A stretch of 64,000 nucleotides of DNA from Pseudopyrenochaeta lycopersici (Eukaryota > Ascomycota > Dothideomycetes > Pleosporales > Pseudopyrenochaetaceae), in assembly GCA_003313425.1 (NCBI GenBank), contig NHZP01000005.1:310001-374000 (forward strand), read 5' to 3'. The position numbers and the translations under genes are program-made. The stretch's first letter is position 1. Every line of letters starts with the position of its first letter. The notes under the pieces were generated by a model, which was given only the letters and a program-made list of their open reading frames with translations, was not told where the DNA came from and searched no databases. Below are positions 42,397-53,788 of this stretch, in pieces.

Positions 42397-43449
42397 GACA
42401 TCAGGCCGAAAGCAAAACTTTCAGGCGTTGACATTTTTGCATATCACACTGCTTTTCCTTTGTTCCTCTTGCGTTTGTCCTGCGTCGCGAAATGCATGAT
42501 ACCATGAGCACACCCACCTGTTCATCAAAAAGGGCATGGAAGCTCCTGTTCGTTATTTCCCCTTTGTTTGTATTTCTCCATCAAAGCATCCATGTATTCC
42601 TTTTTCCCCCTCCCCACTCTTTCTCCCTCCTCTCACGTCACAATATACGGACGGCACGGGACGGGACGAATAGACGAGGGCGAAACGGATGGACGGCAAC
42701 GGCCTTGCTCAATACATTGTTTTCCCTTTTTGCTCCATTCCAACACTCTCAATTTCTCTCATTCCTGTTCGCATGATGGACGGTGTTGGACTCGGTTCTG
42801 GCGCTGGTGCTGGCGTTGGCCCCTCCGCATTTTGTCTCTGTGTTTCTTTTGTGCGCGTGTGTGTGTGTGCGTTTGCTTTTTTCTTGTAGGATAACTTTAG
42901 CGCAAACCCCCTCTCGCACGGTAATACTGGAATCACTCCCGCCTAGGGAGAGCGAGAAAATCCAAGGACCGCGCAGTACAGGACGGATGTGGCATTATCT
43001 CCCCTTGCCACGTCCTGTCCTTGTCCTGTGCTGTCCTGTACTGAAAAGGCAATGGGCCCCCATGTGTGGATTGTCGGTAGATAGAAAGTGGATATCAAAT
43101 GCATAAATATATATATTATAACAATTTTCCTTGTGCCGTATGTTTCCTGTAAAAGCAGCGTTTGTGTTTCGTTTGAGGGGATACGCTTTGGGCAAGCAAG
43201 TCTAGAAATATGGCTACGTTTCTACTCTACGAACATACATGTCAATGCGAGAATGGAGCTGGATGGTTTCCTCAAAGGCGTCGTCGGACTTGCAATATTA
43301 TTGCGATGTAAATATTTGGCTGTCTTGTGTCAAACAGTGAGCCTTTGCTCAAAGTCCACATTGTAACGGATACCCCATAGGCCAAGTCTATTGTAGTATA
43401 CAATGCCATTCCTTCCACTCTCCCCCTTCTTTGCACCCCGCAAATCTGC
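42397..43449. other. Convergent intergenic region
   Basis: About 1 kb between the convergent PIP5-kinase and Rpt3 genes. It is pyrimidine-rich near 42500-42640 and contains a short GT-rich run near 42860. No gene is supported. Confidence 0.5.
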
Positions 43450-44823
43450 TCACTTGTAAAAGTCAAACTTATCGGCTTCGGTAGCACCCTTGACTTGGCT
43501 TGTGTAGGCCTCCTCCAGATCGGCCTGGATGATGTTGTACCTGTTCTTTCGCACCGCCCTCAACCCTGCCTCCTGCATTATGGCCGCGATAATGGCACCA
43601 GACAATGGGTCGTTGCGAACGATCAAGCTGTCTAGATCCACCTCAGGCGATAAGCTCATCTTTCCGGCGATAGTCGAGAAGATAAGACGGCGCTCGCGGC
43701 GGTCTCGTAGCGATGGGAATTCAATCTTTCTGTCTAGACGACCGGGTCGCAGGAGCGCAGGATCGAGAGTGTCGGCTCGGTTGGTTGCCATGATGACCTT
43801 GACGTTTGAGGTCTGGTCGAAGCCGTCCATCTGATTGAGCAACTCGAGCAAAATACGCTGCACCTCTCGGTCGGCACCCGTCTGCGCATCAAAACGTTTC
43901 GTTGCAATAGCGTCGATCTCATCAATGAAGATGATAGACGGGGAGTTCTCGCGTGCCATCCTGAAGACGTCACGGACCATACGCGGGCCCTCACCCAGAT
44001 ACTTTTGAACGAACTCGGAGCCCACTACGCGGATAAACGACGCTGTTGTGCTGTTTGCCACTGCCTTAACCAACATGGTCTTTCCAGTACCAGGAGGCCC
44101 GTAGAGGAGTACTCCGCGGGGTGGATCAATACCAATCTGCTTGTACAGATCGAAGTGTGTGAGGGGGAGCTCGACCGCTTCCCGGATTTCCTGCTTCTGC
44201 ATATCGAGTCCTCCAACGTCAGCGTATGTCACATCGGGCTTCTCGTCTTGGCCCAGCATGGCGATGGAGGAGTCGGCTTCCGGCGGGAGGATGTCGACGA
44301 GGGCATTTGAGTGGCGGTGGAGAGCAACAGACGACGAGGGCTTCAGGAGTTCGCGGTCGAGAGTAGAGAGAATTCGGACTACATAGTTTGAGCCAGTTGA
44401 TGACTGTACGATGCCAGTACTGGGAGTGTCAGCCTTGTCGCAAAGGTGTTGTGTTTGAGGAGCGCTTACTTCTGGTCGATAGCCTCCATGAACTGCCCTA
44501 TCACTAGGGGCACACTCTGGATCCGCTTGATTTCCTCTTGTGCCCTCACCAACTCGCGCTTTAAACTCCGCTGCTCATCTTTGATGTACTCTTCTTGGAG
44601 GTGGATGTACCTATGACAGTTAGCCATGTGCCACCTAGCGCCGACGCAGATGTAGTGTGGCCACGCACTCTAATTGCCGCTGAAGCTTCTTGAACGTCGA
44701 GTAGTCGTCGTTACCCTCTGTTGAGAAGCCCTCTAGCGTGTCGAAGTTTGGTATCGATGATGGCAGCTGCTTCTTGTGCGGCGGGACTGTGTTGGCCGGG
44801 TTCTCGACGGCAGCGTCAGCCAT
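43450..44823 (-). CDS. RPT3: 26S proteasome regulatory ATPase Rpt3
   Basis: Three exons, 44823-44669, 44610-44470 and 44419-43450, give 421 residues, the family's length. The N-terminus has a coiled coil ([20 protein letters not shown], then [14 protein letters not shown]) and an OB-fold segment. The AAA+ domain shows Walker A GPPGTGKT, Walker [11 protein letters not shown], the pore-loop/ISS region and an arginine-finger segment [13 protein letters not shown]. The C-terminus is KFDFYK, and DFYK-type tails of Rpt3 insert into the 20S alpha ring to open the gate. [20 protein letters not shown] identifies Rpt3 rather than another Rpt. It unfolds ubiquitinated substrates in nucleus and cytosol. 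Confidence 0.96.
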
Positions 44824-46329
44824 GGCGGATGGTGTTTCGGGCGGTTGAGGGGTAGAAGAGAGCCGAGAGCGATCTGGTGGTAGTGAGAGATAAGTGGCTG
44901 TGGCGTGGCTGTGGGAGAATGGTGTGGGTGCGTTGCTTGTCCGTCGCAATGTTGACGAAGCTCGTGGAAGCATACGCGATCGGGTTGCGAAACCCCAAGC
45001 TCCGATATCACGTGCACGCACTCTCACTGCAGTTCGAGGCACACCATGTGGCAAGAGAGGTAGGACAGCCTCACGACGTGGCGCCTATATTACTCAAAGG
45101 GCCTAACTCGGAACCTATTGAGGCTACTGGCACTTCACGACAGGCCGTGTTCAATCCATTGCTGTCACCCCGCAGATCCGGGCTGGCCAGCCCTGATGAA
45201 TGGTCCCAGACCCTTGTCAATTGCTCCGCGAAACAGCGCCTCCGTTGACATTTAATGAGCGACGACGGTCACATATTGCTATATCCCCGTGAAGCTGAGG
45301 AATTTGAGTTGTTGAGCCTCACTCAGATGGTGTTTAAAGTTCTCTTCCTTTAATGCCAGGAACGGTGTGGAATTACTCAGCCTGATGGGAGGATTGCAAG
45401 TCGCAAACTGCTGTGCAAAGATTCTATCGAGGCTCCCTGAGATGTCAAATGGATACATGGACAATATTCTGGAGAGCTGAGCAACGACTCCAGCATGTTG
45501 GAAGCAGCGTTGTGTCGTGTTGGCGGCTCCGAGGGTGAGACGTGGGCTGGGCGAGTGTCAAGCGGCCTGGGTCCTTGTCCACAATCTGGCCCAGCTCCAG
45601 ATAACAGCGCGCCATGTCTGCAGGTCTGCAGGAACAAGGTGATGTAATAAGTGGAGAGAGACATGTGTTTCCGTGTCACAACGGCCAAATGACCCGGAGT
45701 TTTCAAATTGCGTTAGGCTAGGCTTGTGAGTGCCGGCAACGCAGCCACTCCACTGGCTGTCGCAGCGCGCAAACGCGTCTTGTGGATTTTATGCGACGGT
45801 TGCTTGCTTCTGCAAATTCTCGACTTTTGCCATCGTTGCTGTGTGCTGTCGAAGGCACTCTGCGGTGTCGACGTCGAGGACGCAGGCCCTGTCTCGTGAT
45901 GCCAGAGAGGGCTTAGAGGCTGGGCTGACTAAGTACGGTTTTGTGCTTTCGCTCTCCGCTCCATCAACGCATGCCCGCAAAGCGCGTCTGCGGTACGTGA
46001 AGTTATCGACCGCATCCCCAGCCGACTGTTTTCCGAGCGGCCCTGATGAGAATATAATCTTAGTGTCGTTTTGTTCTCGCGCGGTGTGTATTTCTGTCTC
46101 GCCCACCTGGCGGCCTCGCTCCTGCTCTGGCCTGGAGCCGGCTCCGAGAGCAGCGGCCAGAGGCGCGTTCATCCAAACATCAACATGCTTGCTGACGGGC
46201 CGCAGTCTAGGTGGATTGAATGCACTTGCCTGGCGCCCATCGCTCCTTCCCACACCCTCCCGCCGCGCTTTCTCGACGCGCCCCTTCGCTCCTTCGCCCG
46301 CCGCCAGTCGCCCTGCGTAGCCGCGCATC
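44824..46329. other. Divergent promoter region of the RPT3 and SWI1 genes
   Basis: About 1.5 kb containing only short overlapping frames. The last 250 bp before 46330 is C-rich, as expected for a fungal leader. Confidence 0.5.
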
Positions 46330-49300
46330 ATGGACTTCCAATCCCCCCAGAACGGCATGTACGACCCGTCGAGCTTCATCGACCCCAGCGCAATCGCCAA
46401 CCCCCAGCTGAACGGCGCGCGCTCCTACCCAATGTCGTCCATCCCCCAGAAACGAGACTCGACCGGCGCCGCCCTCTCGCTCTCGCGCTCGCAGACGCCG
46501 TCGCAGCAGGCCCCGTTCGCCTTCCAGCAGCAGCAGCAGTTTACCCACACGCCCTCCCCCACCATGCAGAACCAGAACTTTGCGCCCGCCCAATTGGGCG
46601 CCCAGCGCATGCAGACGTCGTCGCCCGCCCAGAACCCCCATGCGCCGCAGATGTCGCCCATGGGCTTCCAGGGCTCGCCCATGAACCAGGCATTCAACCA
46701 GAACGCAAGCGGCCAGTTCCCCGTGCAGTCGGTCCAGTTGTCGCAGAATCTGCAGAGCCGCCAGCAAGAGGCACAGCGACAGTATGCCATGCGCCTACAG
46801 GCCCAGGCGCAACAGCAACAGCAGCTGGGAAACCTGGCTGCCAGCAACATGGCGGCACAACAGCGACACCAGGGAGCGCCGATTCCCGGCGCAATGCAGC
46901 ATCCCGGCATGCAGCCCAACATGATGCAACAACAAGGCCAGCAGCAGAACTCCCAACTCCAGTTCCAGCAATTCATCAAGAACGTCGGTGCGCTAATGGC
47001 TCAGCATCGTCGACCCTTCAACCCCCAGCCCCAGTGCGCAGGCCGCGTTATCAACCTCCAGAACCTGTATGCAGTAGTCATGCGGTTCAAGGGCTATCGA
47101 TACGTCACCCAGTCGCAGGCCTGGCCGAGAATTGCGCAGATGATGAACATTAACCCACAGCAGTTTCCCTCGGCTCCCGAGGAACTACGCCACATATACG
47201 AAGCAAATCTGGGCGTCTACGAGAACGCCTTCATGCAGAGACAGCAGCAGATGAAGGGAGTGCCTCCGCAGGGCCAGATGGGACAGCCGGGACAACCGGC
47301 GCAACCGGCGCAAATGGCGCAAATGGGTCAGATGGGACAAATGGGCCAGATGGGGCAAATGGGCCAGATGGGGCAGATGGCATCTATGGGCCAGCAGATG
47401 TCGCCCGCAAGACCAACCATGCCAGGACAGCAGAATAATGTATCCGCACAGCAGGAATACCTGCAGCAACTTCAAAGGTCTCAAGAAGCCATGAAGCAAC
47501 AGCAACAGCAGCAGCAGCAACGACAATCAGTTCCGCCAGTCCAGCAGCCACCACAACAGTTCGATCCCTCTACCCAGCCTCAACACTCAACACCATTACA
47601 AAATAATGCAGCCCTCCCCGTTGTCAACGGCACCACACCTCAACCAGATGGACCCGCCCGGAAAAGCATGAGCCGGCAGCTGGAAGGAACGCCTATACCA
47701 GGACAGGAATCGAATCAACCGCAAGCATCGCCATTGAAGCAAGAGGAGAATGCGGCCGCGACAGAACCAGCTGCAGCCGCCACAGAAGAACCTGAAAAGC
47801 GGAAGCCGGTAATCGAGCAAGATGACGGCACCAGAGTATACCAACCCGCCTATCGAACGCAGGACACGTGGGGCGGTTTAGACTTTGACTCGGACAACTT
47901 CAAGAACATGATCGACACCATCACAAATTACAAGCCGAATGTACCTTTATTACCAGAGATGGGCGTTATCGATATCCGGGCGCTCACAATGAGCCTTCGA
48001 TCAGGCCTGCATGCCGAGACCAGACTTGCGCTGGACACCCTAACAAGGATAACGTACGACAACACGATTCAGTTTAATTTATCGCACTGCGAGGATCTGA
48101 CGGATGTTCTGGTGGAATTTGCCGAAGAACAACTCGAGATTTTAGGAATCGACAACCCAGAAGTCACTGACATTCTCGATCTCACGCCTTATGAAGACGT
48201 TTTGCATCATTGCCGTGCTGAGGCGGCGACACTACAGGAGCTTCCGGAAGCCGGATCAAAGGCCTATCTTCTCGACCGGACTGCCGATCGATTGCTCGCA
48301 ATAACGACAATCTTCCGAAACCTGTCTTTCCTCGAGGTCAATCACGATTCTTTGGTCAGCCCAGCCGTGCTAAAGTTTCTAGCAAACTTCATTCGACTTG
48401 TTGGCACCCGCGTGTTGCTCCTGCGATCACACATCAACACCTTTGACTTCATGAAGGATGTCGTTACTTTCTTCTCCAACACAAGCGCTAAAGTGGTCTT
48501 ACCCTCCCGTGAAGACGGCTACGCTATCCTCCATTTTCTATGTGCATTTTCACCTTGCCCTCGCCCTACCGAGCCTGTCAAGTTCACGCCATTCAACCCA
48601 CAAATCCACCGCTATCTCCCCTCCGCTGTGGACAGCTTAGCCAAACTCCTGGCGCGCGACGATCCCAATCGAACCTACTACAAGCAGATCTTTGTCAACG
48701 AAGCGACATCTACACCGTCGTACGACCTTCTAACTCGCTCATTCGCCCTCGCAATATCCGTTGTGCCTGATCGCAATTACATTGAGAACCGCATGTACCA
48801 AATGAAAGAGTCACGACCCAAGGAAGTGCGCATGTTCGAAGCGCGCGTTGCTGAGTCCCGGAAAGCATATCTCATGCAGGGCATGCTTGCTGCTGATATC
48901 CTTGCTAGCCTAGCTCCTGGACCGGAAAGTGGTATCTGTCGGTCGTGGCTCGAGTCAGAGGACGGCTGGGCGCACAGCTTGCTAAAGTTTGCTATGAGTC
49001 TTTCTGCGACCGATGCTGCAATTCAACCACCTCCTCTACCACCGAATCATCGCGGTCCTAGACCTATGGACCATGACCGTGAAGGCTTTCAGCTTATCGT
49101 TCACCGTGCGCTTTCGACGCTCAAGAGATTAGGCGACAAGGCAAAAGGCGGCGAACCATTGGTGAAGAGTGTGCAGCAAACGAACGGACATACTAATCAT
49201 GACGACGATGACGAGGAAGAAGAGGAAGAAGAAGACGACATGGATATCATTGATTTCAACGGCAGCACCTGGAAAGTCAGGGCGGACATCTTACCGCGAA

Positions 49301-49389
49301 AGGAGACGTTACTGGGTGCTTTATTGACGGCCCAGCTGGATGTGCGGAGTTTGAATCAGTTTTGCAAGATTGGGTATCTAGATGAATAA
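46330..49389 (+). CDS. SWI1: SWI/SNF chromatin remodelling subunit Swi1 (ARID protein)
   Basis: An intronless frame of 1019 residues. Residues 1-210 are rich in Gln, Pro, Asn and Met. The ARID/BRIGHT DNA-binding domain follows at about 213-300 (LQFQQFIKNVGALMAQHRRP, then AVVMRFKGYRYVTQSQAWPR). Next come a Met-Gly-Gln triplet repeat region (about 317-357), poly-Gln, and an acidic linker. From about 515 to the end is the helical Swi1 C-terminal domain (from WGGLDFDSDNFKNMIDTIT onward) with an acidic insert (EEEEEEEDD) near 960. Swi1 recruits the SWI/SNF complex to AT-rich or promoter DNA in the nucleus. The Q-rich parts are prion-like, as in yeast Swi1. Confidence 0.92.
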   Translation: MDFQSPQNGMYDPSSFIDPSAIANPQLNGARSYPMSSIPQKRDSTGAALSLSRSQTPSQQAPFAFQQQQQFTHTPSPTMQNQNFAPAQLGAQRMQTSSPAQNPHAPQMSPMGFQGSPMNQAFNQNASGQFPVQSVQLSQNLQSRQQEAQRQYAMRLQAQAQQQQQLGNLAASNMAAQQRHQGAPIPGAMQHPGMQPNMMQQQGQQQNSQLQFQQFIKNVGALMAQHRRPFNPQPQCAGRVINLQNLYAVVMRFKGYRYVTQSQAWPRIAQMMNINPQQFPSAPEELRHIYEANLGVYENAFMQRQQQMKGVPPQGQMGQPGQPAQPAQMAQMGQMGQMGQMGQMGQMGQMASMGQQMSPARPTMPGQQNNVSAQQEYLQQLQRSQEAMKQQQQQQQQRQSVPPVQQPPQQFDPSTQPQHSTPLQNNAALPVVNGTTPQPDGPARKSMSRQLEGTPIPGQESNQPQASPLKQEENAAATEPAAAATEEPEKRKPVIEQDDGTRVYQPAYRTQDTWGGLDFDSDNFKNMIDTITNYKPNVPLLPEMGVIDIRALTMSLRSGLHAETRLALDTLTRITYDNTIQFNLSHCEDLTDVLVEFAEEQLEILGIDNPEVTDILDLTPYEDVLHHCRAEAATLQELPEAGSKAYLLDRTADRLLAITTIFRNLSFLEVNHDSLVSPAVLKFLANFIRLVGTRVLLLRSHINTFDFMKDVVTFFSNTSAKVVLPSREDGYAILHFLCAFSPCPRPTEPVKFTPFNPQIHRYLPSAVDSLAKLLARDDPNRTYYKQIFVNEATSTPSYDLLTRSFALAISVVPDRNYIENRMYQMKESRPKEVRMFEARVAESRKAYLMQGMLAADILASLAPGPESGICRSWLESEDGWAHSLLKFAMSLSATDAAIQPPPLPPNHRGPRPMDHDREGFQLIVHRALSTLKRLGDKAKGGEPLVKSVQQTNGHTNHDDDDEEEEEEEDDMDIIDFNGSTWKVRADILPRKETLLGALLTAQLDVRSLNQFCKIGYLDE

Positions 49390-50476
49390 AGAAGCAGCAG
49401 CAGCTGGAACTTGGAATTGGCTTGACTTGGCGTAGGTGGTGGTTCTGGCATTTTGGCGTGTGTACAGTGAAGAATGGGGGCTTGGATGAGCGGCGTCATT
49501 GAACATTTTATAACGGTGCCCCTACAAGACCATCATTGATTTGGATTGATTTGGATTGGATTGGATTGGGTGGCATTGAATTGGACTGCGAGTGTGGGGA
49601 GCGGGGAAGCGGTATCGCACGGGTTGCTTTACTTCATACTTGTAACTCTTCTACGATTGGAAAACCAGTTACCATATTGGAATATTACATATGTTTCTAC
49701 CCCGATCTGCAGTTTTGCATTCGCGGAATCCCTGATAGCAACATATTCTGGGACCTGGAGTCGTCCTCAGCCCGGAAGTTTGGCCCAGTTCAGTGTCAAT
49801 ATCCAGTTGATGAGACTAGGGCATTGAATGTATGGAATCATTTTGATGCGTACAAACACCAGTTGCAAGGAAGCAATTGTAGTGAAGCAGACAAAATGGC
49901 TGCTAAGAATACTATAGCAGCGTATAATTGATAGCATAGTGTAATCCAGCGTAACATTGCTTCACGCAACCATGTGAGGCAATAGACGTTGACTAGAAAA
50001 GAATGGGAAAACTCCAACCCAATGTGACATGGCACAAATTAGGTGCCTATCCCGTATGTCATGTTCTCGAATGATCCGAGTCCCACCAACGCCTTGCTAT
50101 GCTTGACATGAAACCACATAACTGACCTTTTGGATATCATCGTAATGCCGCATAATACAACCTTTGAATCCGAAATCCTTTTCGCTGTGTCCATTTGGTT
50201 TGACCAAGGTGCGTCCCTGGCCTATTCAACACTGTTCTGTGGAGCATTTCAATTTATCTTCAAACCTGGTCGACTGAAGGGCGCCTACAAAGGCGACCCG
50301 GCAAACGAAGGCGTAGGAGCGGCTGCAGTGACAGGCGATGCAGCGCTTGCATCCCTGAATGTATCGCTTTGCTTTTTCTGGCCGTTGAGAAGCGGGCAGA
50401 GCCTGCAAAAAGGTCGTTAGCAAATTGAACAAAATCAAAAGGAAGAGAAAAGAAAAGTTACAAAGACAACCGACAT
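49390..50476. other. Convergent intergenic region
   Basis: About 1.1 kb between the SWI1 and TAF1 3' ends. A short imperfect repeat of TTGGATTG lies at about 49539-49571. No gene is supported; the open frame across the repeat lacks protein character. Confidence 0.5.
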
Positions 50477-53400
50477 TCAGTCGATGACGGTGAGAGGAGC
50501 GAAAGAAACCGATTTGCCAACGCACTTTTTGTTCGTCTTGATGTGGCCGACTTCGCCACAATTCGCACACTTCCTGGGTGTTGCCCCACCCTTTCCTGGG
50601 CCCCCAGTGCCGCCAGCACCTCCTTCTCCGGTCTGACTCCTGTGTATACCCTTGGCTTTTTCGCGGCCCTCACGACGCTCAATATTTCTCGCCAGGCGTG
50701 CATATTCAGCCCGAAGCTTTTGCATTTGCGCGTTATCGTACTCTTTGTCTCCGGTAGGTTTGATCGCATCGATACTCATATTCAACAGGCGCTCCTGTTT
50801 CTTGTGCTTGAGGTAGAGCTTGATGACTTCTGGATCGGTAATGGTCTCGACAACTTCCTCGTACTCATCATACTTGTTCTTTATAGTCCGTGTAATTTTG
50901 AGCTTCTTGCCGCCGGTCTCCGCACCGCTATTGCGGGAGAATTGGGACATGGTGTCGTCGTCTCCACGGATGTGGGCTGGGGTACCGACTTCGGAACGTG
51001 GGCGGGCTTGGTTGCGTTGTGCAGAGGAATCGACGTCTTCCTCAATATCCGAAGGTGGATTTGTGGCGGAGAGGGATTCCTTTTGCTTGTTCCAGATGCG
51101 CTTGATAGCATTCTCATACATGATCTGCTGTCGCTGGACGTTGTAGCTGTGGCCGCCGAGCTCTTTCAACTTTTTGGCGTCAACACGATCTGCAGCACTC
51201 TCCCCAACATCTCGAAACCCGCCCTTCATTGAGACTTTGATGAAGCTGAAACCCAAGCCCTGGCCGGTGGGGTCGCCATCACCGTGTAGCTCCAACATGG
51301 CCTTGCCGGCACAAGCATTCAGGAAATTCTTGGTCGTATTCCAAGGCGCCAGTTTAACATCAGCGTTCTCATTGTCTTGCTCGTCGTCATCATCTCTTAG
51401 CTCGTTTGACTTGATACCGGCGTCCTGGAGCTGCTTGTCGCCTGCATGCATTGAGTCAATAAGACATACATCTTCTGGCTTGATCCAGGTGCGTAAGATA
51501 GGCTCCTCGGGGATAGTCTCGCCTTGTACTGGTTCCCATGTACCAATATCCTTTTGATACTTCATGATTTCTCGCATGCGGGAACGGTTCTGGGCAATTT
51601 CGGTTCCTGGAAGATGCTGCTTGATCATCTCGTTACTAACCCAAGGCTGCCGTGCGTTTCTCTGTTGGCCTCGTCGATATAGACGGAACGCTAGCATCTT
51701 CAAACGTTTCTTCGATGCCTCAGTGACTTTACGAGCATGTGTGCCGGGAACTTCGACTGAAGGGAATTGTTGTCCAACAGCCATAAGATTCGGAATGGTT
51801 CGCATGTAGTACTTGGAGCCATTAACTCCAGTCCAACTTCTGCTTACAAGGAAGTCGGTCGATTCCGGTTTATGCTTGAACACAGGGGCACGATACATAG
51901 CATTATGGAGTGTTAGGACCTGCTGGCCTGGCTCGACTTGACCGAATAACGAGAACGGGCTCTTGTCTTGTGGTAAGAGCACGGATGTCTCTCCAATACC
52001 ATCATCTGGCTTAGGTCGTGCAGTGTCGTCGTTATCCTTACGACGGTAGTAGTTGAGAATCTTGATACCCATACCGAAGTTGGACAATGTTGTTGGGTAC
52101 TCTTCTGAGTACTCGGCCAGGAGAAGATCTGAGTTGTCACCGATGTTGAGATCCTCTGCGGTTGCAAACGCTTCAGAAGGTTTGAGGTTCTTCTTGTGCT
52201 TCCTCTTAACTGACTTGAGCATCGAGATGCCAGCTCGCTCGCCGGGTTTGAAGGTGATCGATGGGCGATGGAACGATCGAAGCTCGCGATCTCCAAGAGA
52301 GACTTTGTAGAACGGATATTGCAATTTCAAAGCTGGCAGACTGTGTTCAACATTCATATGACCAATTGTACTGCGGACCTTTTGTTGACTGCTCTCCTTT
52401 AGTGCATCATAGGCCTCGTCATTGGAGATATTGTAGCGCTTGAACATTGGGTTGGCAAGACTGCCTCGATTGTCACGCTTGAGGCCGAGACCTAGCGTTC
52501 GAGGCTTTTGCGGCTCTGCGCTTGGTTGTTGTATATCGAGGAGGAGGTGTGGGTCGTTCATGTCTAAGAGAATTTTCTTTGCCAGCCTAGCAGTCTCGAG
52601 CTCAGGGTCATCCCACGTGGGCAGATCCATGTGGTCATAGATGGAGAAATGTATGGGCTGTCCACGACTTTCAATTTTCCGTTTCTTATTGGGTGACAGA
52701 AGCTCTATGTCGTTGTCCGGCATGCTGTCTGGTGGCGTCCGCATCTGCTCAGCGTCTGACATTGTCACCTCACTTGTGATGTCTGGAACATCCCAGTCTT
52801 CACACGCAATCATCAGGTCGTTCCAGCTGACGTTGCCGATCTTCTCGTGCTCATCGAAGGTGTCCAAGTTTTCCAAATCTATTTGTTCATCATTCTGACG
52901 ATCTTCCTCGGCAGCGGTGGTAATATGGATTAAACCTCCCTGTTCTTCTCCTTGCTGTCGTCCAGTCTTTGTAGTAGCTATGGCCGGAGGTAATCGAAAG
53001 CTCTTCTCTTGATCTGTCGCAATGTCCAGGCTGATTTTGGTGAAGACCATGGGCTTAGGCGCTTTCTGAGGGACCTTGGGAATGTAGTAGGCACGCTTGC
53101 GCGGGACCAAGCTGAAGAAGCGGGGAGGTTTGTCCGGTTCGAAATTGGGCCAGATTTTCTCGAATTCTTCTCTCGATGTTTTGGGAGGGGGCGGCGCCTG
53201 GTCATCCTTTCCGCGGCGTGCTTGCTCAAACAGCGCCATCTGCTCGCGAAGCTCCGGGTCTTCTTCCTCTTCATCCGGCTGGGAAGCACCGTACGTGATA
53301 TTTCGAAATGCTGAATGTCCTTTACCATCGCCCGTATTGTTAATGCCATCAAGACCCAGTCCTTCAACAGACTTTAGTGGATTATCCTCGTGTGTCGAAT

Positions 53401-53788
53401 GTCCCTGCACGGGGCTCGTGAGGTTGAGATCATTGTCACCGAAGAGGTCATTGTCGCCAAAGAGGTCCTCATCCATATCAATGTCCCCGTTGTCAAGCCC
53501 ATTGCCGGAATCCTGCAGCGTAGTGCCACTGAAGTTCTGAGTCCCAGTGTCATCGCCATCGTCAGAACCAAACTCCTCCTCGGGCAAATCGTCATCGCCG
53601 ATGTCCTCGAAATCGATCGCATCGTCGGCTTTTTCGCCCAGGTCGAGTGGGCGACTGTTGATCGAGTCAAGGAAGTTCTCCCCTTCTGCGGCGCCCGCTT
53701 GCGCTTCTGCGATCAAGGCATTAAAGTCAAGGTCGTCTGGTGCGACGCTGTCGTTCGCGGTCGCGGTGGGGTTGGCGTCGCCGTCCAT
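50477..53788 (-). CDS. TAF1: Transcription initiation factor TFIID subunit 1
   Basis: The ATG at 53788 starts MDGDANPTATANDS and gives 1103 residues without introns. The N-terminus is acidic (DDLDFNALIAEAQAG, DDAIDFEDIGDDDLPEEEFG), as in the TBP-binding TAND region. The central part is the TAF1 core (DUF3591): motifs include LADYSEEYP-like LAEYSEEYPTTLSNFGMG, then GQVEPGQQVLTLHNAMYRAP and RTWIKPEDVCLIDSMHAGDK. The C-terminus has a coiled segment (YDNAQMQKLRAEYARLARN) and a zinc knuckle, CANCGEVGHIKTNKKC. Bromodomains are absent, as in other fungal TAF1. It is the scaffold of TFIID at RNA polymerase II promoters in the nucleus. The frame continues 17 codons upstream without another ATG. Confidence 0.93.
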   Translation of the reverse strand: MDGDANPTATANDSVAPDDLDFNALIAEAQAGAAEGENFLDSINSRPLDLGEKADDAIDFEDIGDDDLPEEEFGSDDGDDTGTQNFSGTTLQDSGNGLDNGDIDMDEDLFGDNDLFGDNDLNLTSPVQGHSTHEDNPLKSVEGLGLDGINNTGDGKGHSAFRNITYGASQPDEEEEDPELREQMALFEQARRGKDDQAPPPPKTSREEFEKIWPNFEPDKPPRFFSLVPRKRAYYIPKVPQKAPKPMVFTKISLDIATDQEKSFRLPPAIATTKTGRQQGEEQGGLIHITTAAEEDRQNDEQIDLENLDTFDEHEKIGNVSWNDLMIACEDWDVPDITSEVTMSDAEQMRTPPDSMPDNDIELLSPNKKRKIESRGQPIHFSIYDHMDLPTWDDPELETARLAKKILLDMNDPHLLLDIQQPSAEPQKPRTLGLGLKRDNRGSLANPMFKRYNISNDEAYDALKESSQQKVRSTIGHMNVEHSLPALKLQYPFYKVSLGDRELRSFHRPSITFKPGERAGISMLKSVKRKHKKNLKPSEAFATAEDLNIGDNSDLLLAEYSEEYPTTLSNFGMGIKILNYYRRKDNDDTARPKPDDGIGETSVLLPQDKSPFSLFGQVEPGQQVLTLHNAMYRAPVFKHKPESTDFLVSRSWTGVNGSKYYMRTIPNLMAVGQQFPSVEVPGTHARKVTEASKKRLKMLAFRLYRRGQQRNARQPWVSNEMIKQHLPGTEIAQNRSRMREIMKYQKDIGTWEPVQGETIPEEPILRTWIKPEDVCLIDSMHAGDKQLQDAGIKSNELRDDDDEQDNENADVKLAPWNTTKNFLNACAGKAMLELHGDGDPTGQGLGFSFIKVSMKGGFRDVGESAADRVDAKKLKELGGHSYNVQRQQIMYENAIKRIWNKQKESLSATNPPSDIEEDVDSSAQRNQARPRSEVGTPAHIRGDDDTMSQFSRNSGAETGGKKLKITRTIKNKYDEYEEVVETITDPEVIKLYLKHKKQERLLNMSIDAIKPTGDKEYDNAQMQKLRAEYARLARNIERREGREKAKGIHRSQTGEGGAGGTGGPGKGGATPRKCANCGEVGHIKTNKKCVGKSVSFAPLTVID

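Noticed and set aside
46071..47153. 360-codon plus-strand frame overlapping SWI1
   Set aside because: It is an out-of-frame reading of the Gln/Pro-rich SWI1 N-terminus. The SWI1 frame contains the conserved ARID domain.
49536..49931. 131-codon frame next to the TTGGATTG repeat
   Set aside because: It starts inside the simple repeat and overlaps another frame over the same DNA. There are no recognisable motifs.
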